DNA of 64,000 nt, taken from the NCBI GenBank assembly GCA_002633005.1, contig NMRA01000128.1, forward strand, positions 538,360 through 602,359, written 5' to 3'. Under the pieces are notes generated by a model that was given only the letters and a program-made list of their open reading frames with translations, had not been told where the DNA came from and made no database searches. Positions 61,555 through 64,000 of this stretch are shown here, in pieces. The position numbers were made by a program, and so were the translations under genes. Position 1 is the first letter of the stretch, and each line of letters opens with the position of its first letter. This DNA comes from Phoronis australis (taxonomy: Eukaryota > Phoronida > Phoronidae).

Positions 61555-61560
61555 TTTATT
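61555..61560 (-). terminator. Candidate polyadenylation signal, minus strand
   Basis: AATAAA on the minus strand, 176 nt after the stop of the inferred terminal exon at 61736-61881. It supports that exon being the end of a transcript. Confidence 0.4.
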
Positions 61561-61735
61561 CCGCTGTGTAAGGGAGTCGAGGTACGTCTCCTTGAAGTTG
61601 TGAAGGCTTTAGAGACACAATCTTGTACCTGCAAGCGACCTCTATATTTTTGAGATCTTACACATTATCTGTTTTCGAATGCATTTTGTCCTCTACTATA
61701 ACTACGTTCTATCAGTTCGCCATTCAGTATGTGCA

Positions 61736-61881
61736 TTAATCCCAGAAATGGTCTTCTTTGTCCGCCGAATCGGTTACGTCCTCGCCGCTTTCCTTGTCGA
61801 AGGCGCCGTCATCGCCGAAACCTGGCCCTTCTATTTCAATGAGTTGCAGAGGATCTTCACTACCTCCGGATGGCGTAAGAA
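61736..61881 (-). CDS. Probable last coding exon of an unidentified gene
   Basis: A strong acceptor (TTTTCTTCCTCCAG) precedes 61881. The open frame has an acidic, non-random composition (LTPSGGSEDPLQLIEIEGPG, then DKESGEDVTDSADKEDHFWD) and ends at TAA 61738-61736. GC content and codon use are higher than in the surrounding DNA. The rest of the gene would lie to the right, mostly outside what I can identify. Family not recognised. Confidence 0.4.
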
Positions 61882-63514
61882 CTGGAGGAAGAAAACGGTG
61901 CAAGACGTACAGGCATTGGGGCACACTTCAGTGTTAGAGATTGTAAAAGTATACGTATAGCGCACAACCGTGACGCACACTAAAGCTGATAACTTACAAG
62001 ATTTCACTAGATTCCCGTTGGTGCCCATGAGAGAACAATGTGTGTGTGTAATAGGCGTCAATGTTCATTTACTACGTAAGCACGCTGGGCGTGTATTCTA
62101 CTCTTAGATGATATCGCATACAAAAAGCGGACCCAAAAGTAGTTCACTTCCCAGTGTTTGGTCGCTAGTGCGCACAATCAGTGACCGTTCTCATGAACTT
62201 AGCACGCGTGCCGTCGTCGTGGTCGCCGTGATTTTCTGTTTAGGGAGAAATATGTTTCTCGCGAGAAGAAGCCAGTCAAAAACGAGAAATACTCTTATGT
62301 GCTGGCTTTGCTAGAAGTTTTGTTGAACAACGGTTTTTAAAGAAATTAGGAATGTTCTACCTTCACATTTGTTATGAAGCGTACCTGGAATACAAAAACA
62401 ACCATTGAAATTAAAGAAATCTGCCGCAGCTGTTTCGGCTTCTCTATTTGAATAAAGCCTCGGCGACTAACATCGTTTCCAAAACTAGGTCAGTAGGTTT
62501 AATGAAAATGTCTAAATCTGTTGGTTCACTTTTGATGTCGTTTCTCTCTAATCTCAACATCAACTTTTCGGCAGAGGTATTTTTGTGGGAAAGAAACTTG
62601 TGTGAAAAATGTTGATAATTTAGCATTAAAGCGCTGACTTAATTCGGGCCTGACATTTCCGTGTTCCTTGGCACTCGATACTATGATTTGGTTCATTTTG
62701 GTATTGCAACTGCCTCAGGTGACGTTTTTGCTTGCAAATTTCAGGGCAAACTCGTGTTCCGATGGATTTACACTTTTACCGGCGTGTTTGCAAGTGCTTA
62801 CTTACAGGCAGTATCTAGAAGGAACATGAACTAGTTCTAAAGAAGAAGACTTCATTGTGACTACGCGCCTTTTTTGCGTTTTTGGCTGGGGTCGATATTT
62901 ATTATTTAAATGAGCTAAAATCTCCGGATGGCATCCTCTTTGGCCCCCAGAATCACGCCCATGTCAATATGGTTGGCGTACAATGTTCTACTGAATGACG
63001 AACATTGACTGTTCATCGTTACTTGAGCACCGGATTAATTATGTATACTATTCAAACTTTTAGGCCAGCATATGTATGCCCAAAGATTTAAGTACCAACT
63101 TCAAATTAAAACTACTTATCGTAACGTTAAGACAAATTCAGAAAGAGAAGTCGATGCTCTAAGGAAAACACAACATGGACGGAACGCGATGATCAGCACT
63201 ACACACCCTCGGTGTGAAAGCTCGTCAAACGATTCACGACGAAAGTGCCATCTCGCAACGTCTAGTACAGAGTGATTCACTTTCCCCTGTCAGAGAATTT
63301 TCAGAAAAAAAATCACAAAATTCAAAGATTTTAGAAATACGTGCGAGAGAGCAACTGTCACCACAAAGTTTCGAATCTCCCTCCCACTTATGATAAATAG
63401 GAGCACGCTCTCACAATCATTCGAAAGACATCTGACAGATAAGATTATCAGCCTCGAATGGCCAATACAGCCGTTTAGTAACCCATTCAGTTATCTAACG
63501 GCGTTAAATAACAT
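61882..63514. other. Right-hand region with weak exon-like frames
   Basis: About 62248-62406 (+) has a stop-free stretch (REEASQKREILLCAGFARSF), and 62444-62626 (-) and 63232-63390 (+, containing RQTIHDESAISQRLVQSD) are also open. None has convincing splice sites or family similarity. They may include upstream exons of the minus-strand gene or chance frames. Confidence 0.25.
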
Positions 63515-63522
63515 TTGAAACT

Positions 63523-63594
63523 GAGGCCGGTTTCGAACTCGGTCCGCATGTTTCGGACCGTCGATTTTACCACTGCACCACTCAGCGGCTGACC
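63523..63594 (-). other. tRNA-like element (SINE head or tRNA relic)
   Basis: The minus strand has an A-box-like TGGTGCAGTGG (63580-63570), a 7-bp perfect stem CGGTCCG/CGGACCG with a 7-nt loop where an anticodon arm would be, and a B-box-like AGTTCGAAACC. The loop has A where U33 is required and the stem is too long for a canonical anticodon arm, so it is not a working tRNA. No SINE tail or TSD was found. Confidence 0.5.
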
Positions 63595-63600
63595 TCATCG

Positions 63601-64000
63601 AACGTGAAATTAGAATACTTAAACTAGAACGATTATTGTCACGGCGTGACAATAATGGACTCTGCGCGTGCGTATTAAAGGAATTGTTATGGGAAGTTAC
63701 TGACAGCAACCCCGTTTACCAATATGAAAAGAAATTCTTTAAAATTGTAGGAGTAATTTCATGTTAATGTTTTGATGACCTTTCCACTAACTGACCTCTT
63801 CCGGTGCATTATGAACCCCAGTGAGGGAATAATTGTACAACCAATTTAAAGTATAGTTAATGCTAAGAATCACAGGTGTTTTGCTTTAAGCACTTAAGAA
63901 TACAACATGAATGAATTGGTCAAACTTTCAGAAGAAAAATGCACCTAATGACCCCATGGATGCACCAAATGACCCAAAAATTTAGAATTCAAACTCAATC
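63601..64000. other. Right edge, nothing supported
   Basis: AT-rich sequence with no convincing frame or repeat. Confidence 0.4.

Noticed and set aside
63523-63594. Functional tRNA gene
   Set aside because: Wrong anticodon-loop length relations and missing U33.

Overview
The window is animal nuclear DNA: AT-rich, with many-exon genes split by GT-AG introns, long introns, microsatellites and several miniature transposon families. Gene content (glucosidase II alpha, a Cactus/I-kappa-B inhibitor, an EF-hand/WD-repeat protein of the WDR49/WDR64 family) and the repeat landscape suggest a marine invertebrate, probably an invertebrate deuterostome or a mollusc-like lophotrochozoan. I cannot fix the species from the sequence alone.

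Layout. (1) 1-2878 holds one weak minus-strand candidate for a small membrane protein. (2) 2879-21025 (+) is a complete glucosidase II alpha gene (GANAB). Its 21 coding exons join in frame into 947 aa. Inside it, at 14034-15092, a 402-nt intron/exon block appears twice, separated by a single N. The second copy carries a 240-bp tRNA-derived SINE with a 14-bp target-site duplication, so this looks like two alleles joined in the assembly. (3) 21026-30500 is intergenic: 3' flank, MITEs, tandem repeats, microsatellites and a decayed LINE. (4) 30879-33811 (-) is an I-kappa-B gene (366 aa, six ankyrin repeats, two DSGxxS degrons). Its inferred TATA promoter near 35.7 kb has several Rel/kappa-B-type sites. 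(5) 36000-42000 is repeat-bearing intergenic DNA with a hAT transposase relic and one orphan exon-like ORF. (6) 42013-60301 (+) is an EF-hand + WD-repeat gene whose 16 inferred exons join in frame into about 1402 aa. One intron uses a GC donor. (7) 61736-61881 (-) looks like the last exon of a gene that continues to the right, tail to tail with the WD-repeat gene; a tRNA-like element sits at 63.5 kb.

The three main genes are not a functional cluster. Glucosidase II trims N-glycans in the ER, I-kappa-B holds NF-kappa-B in the cytoplasm, and the WD/EF-hand protein is a probable calcium-responsive scaffold. The most informative features are the allelic SINE insertion, the I-kappa-B double degron with its kappa-B/TATA promoter (a likely feedback loop), the GC-AG intron, and several palindromic MITE families that can be bounded from this window alone. 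All exon boundaries were read by eye from splice signals, reading phase and family homology; no transcript data were used.
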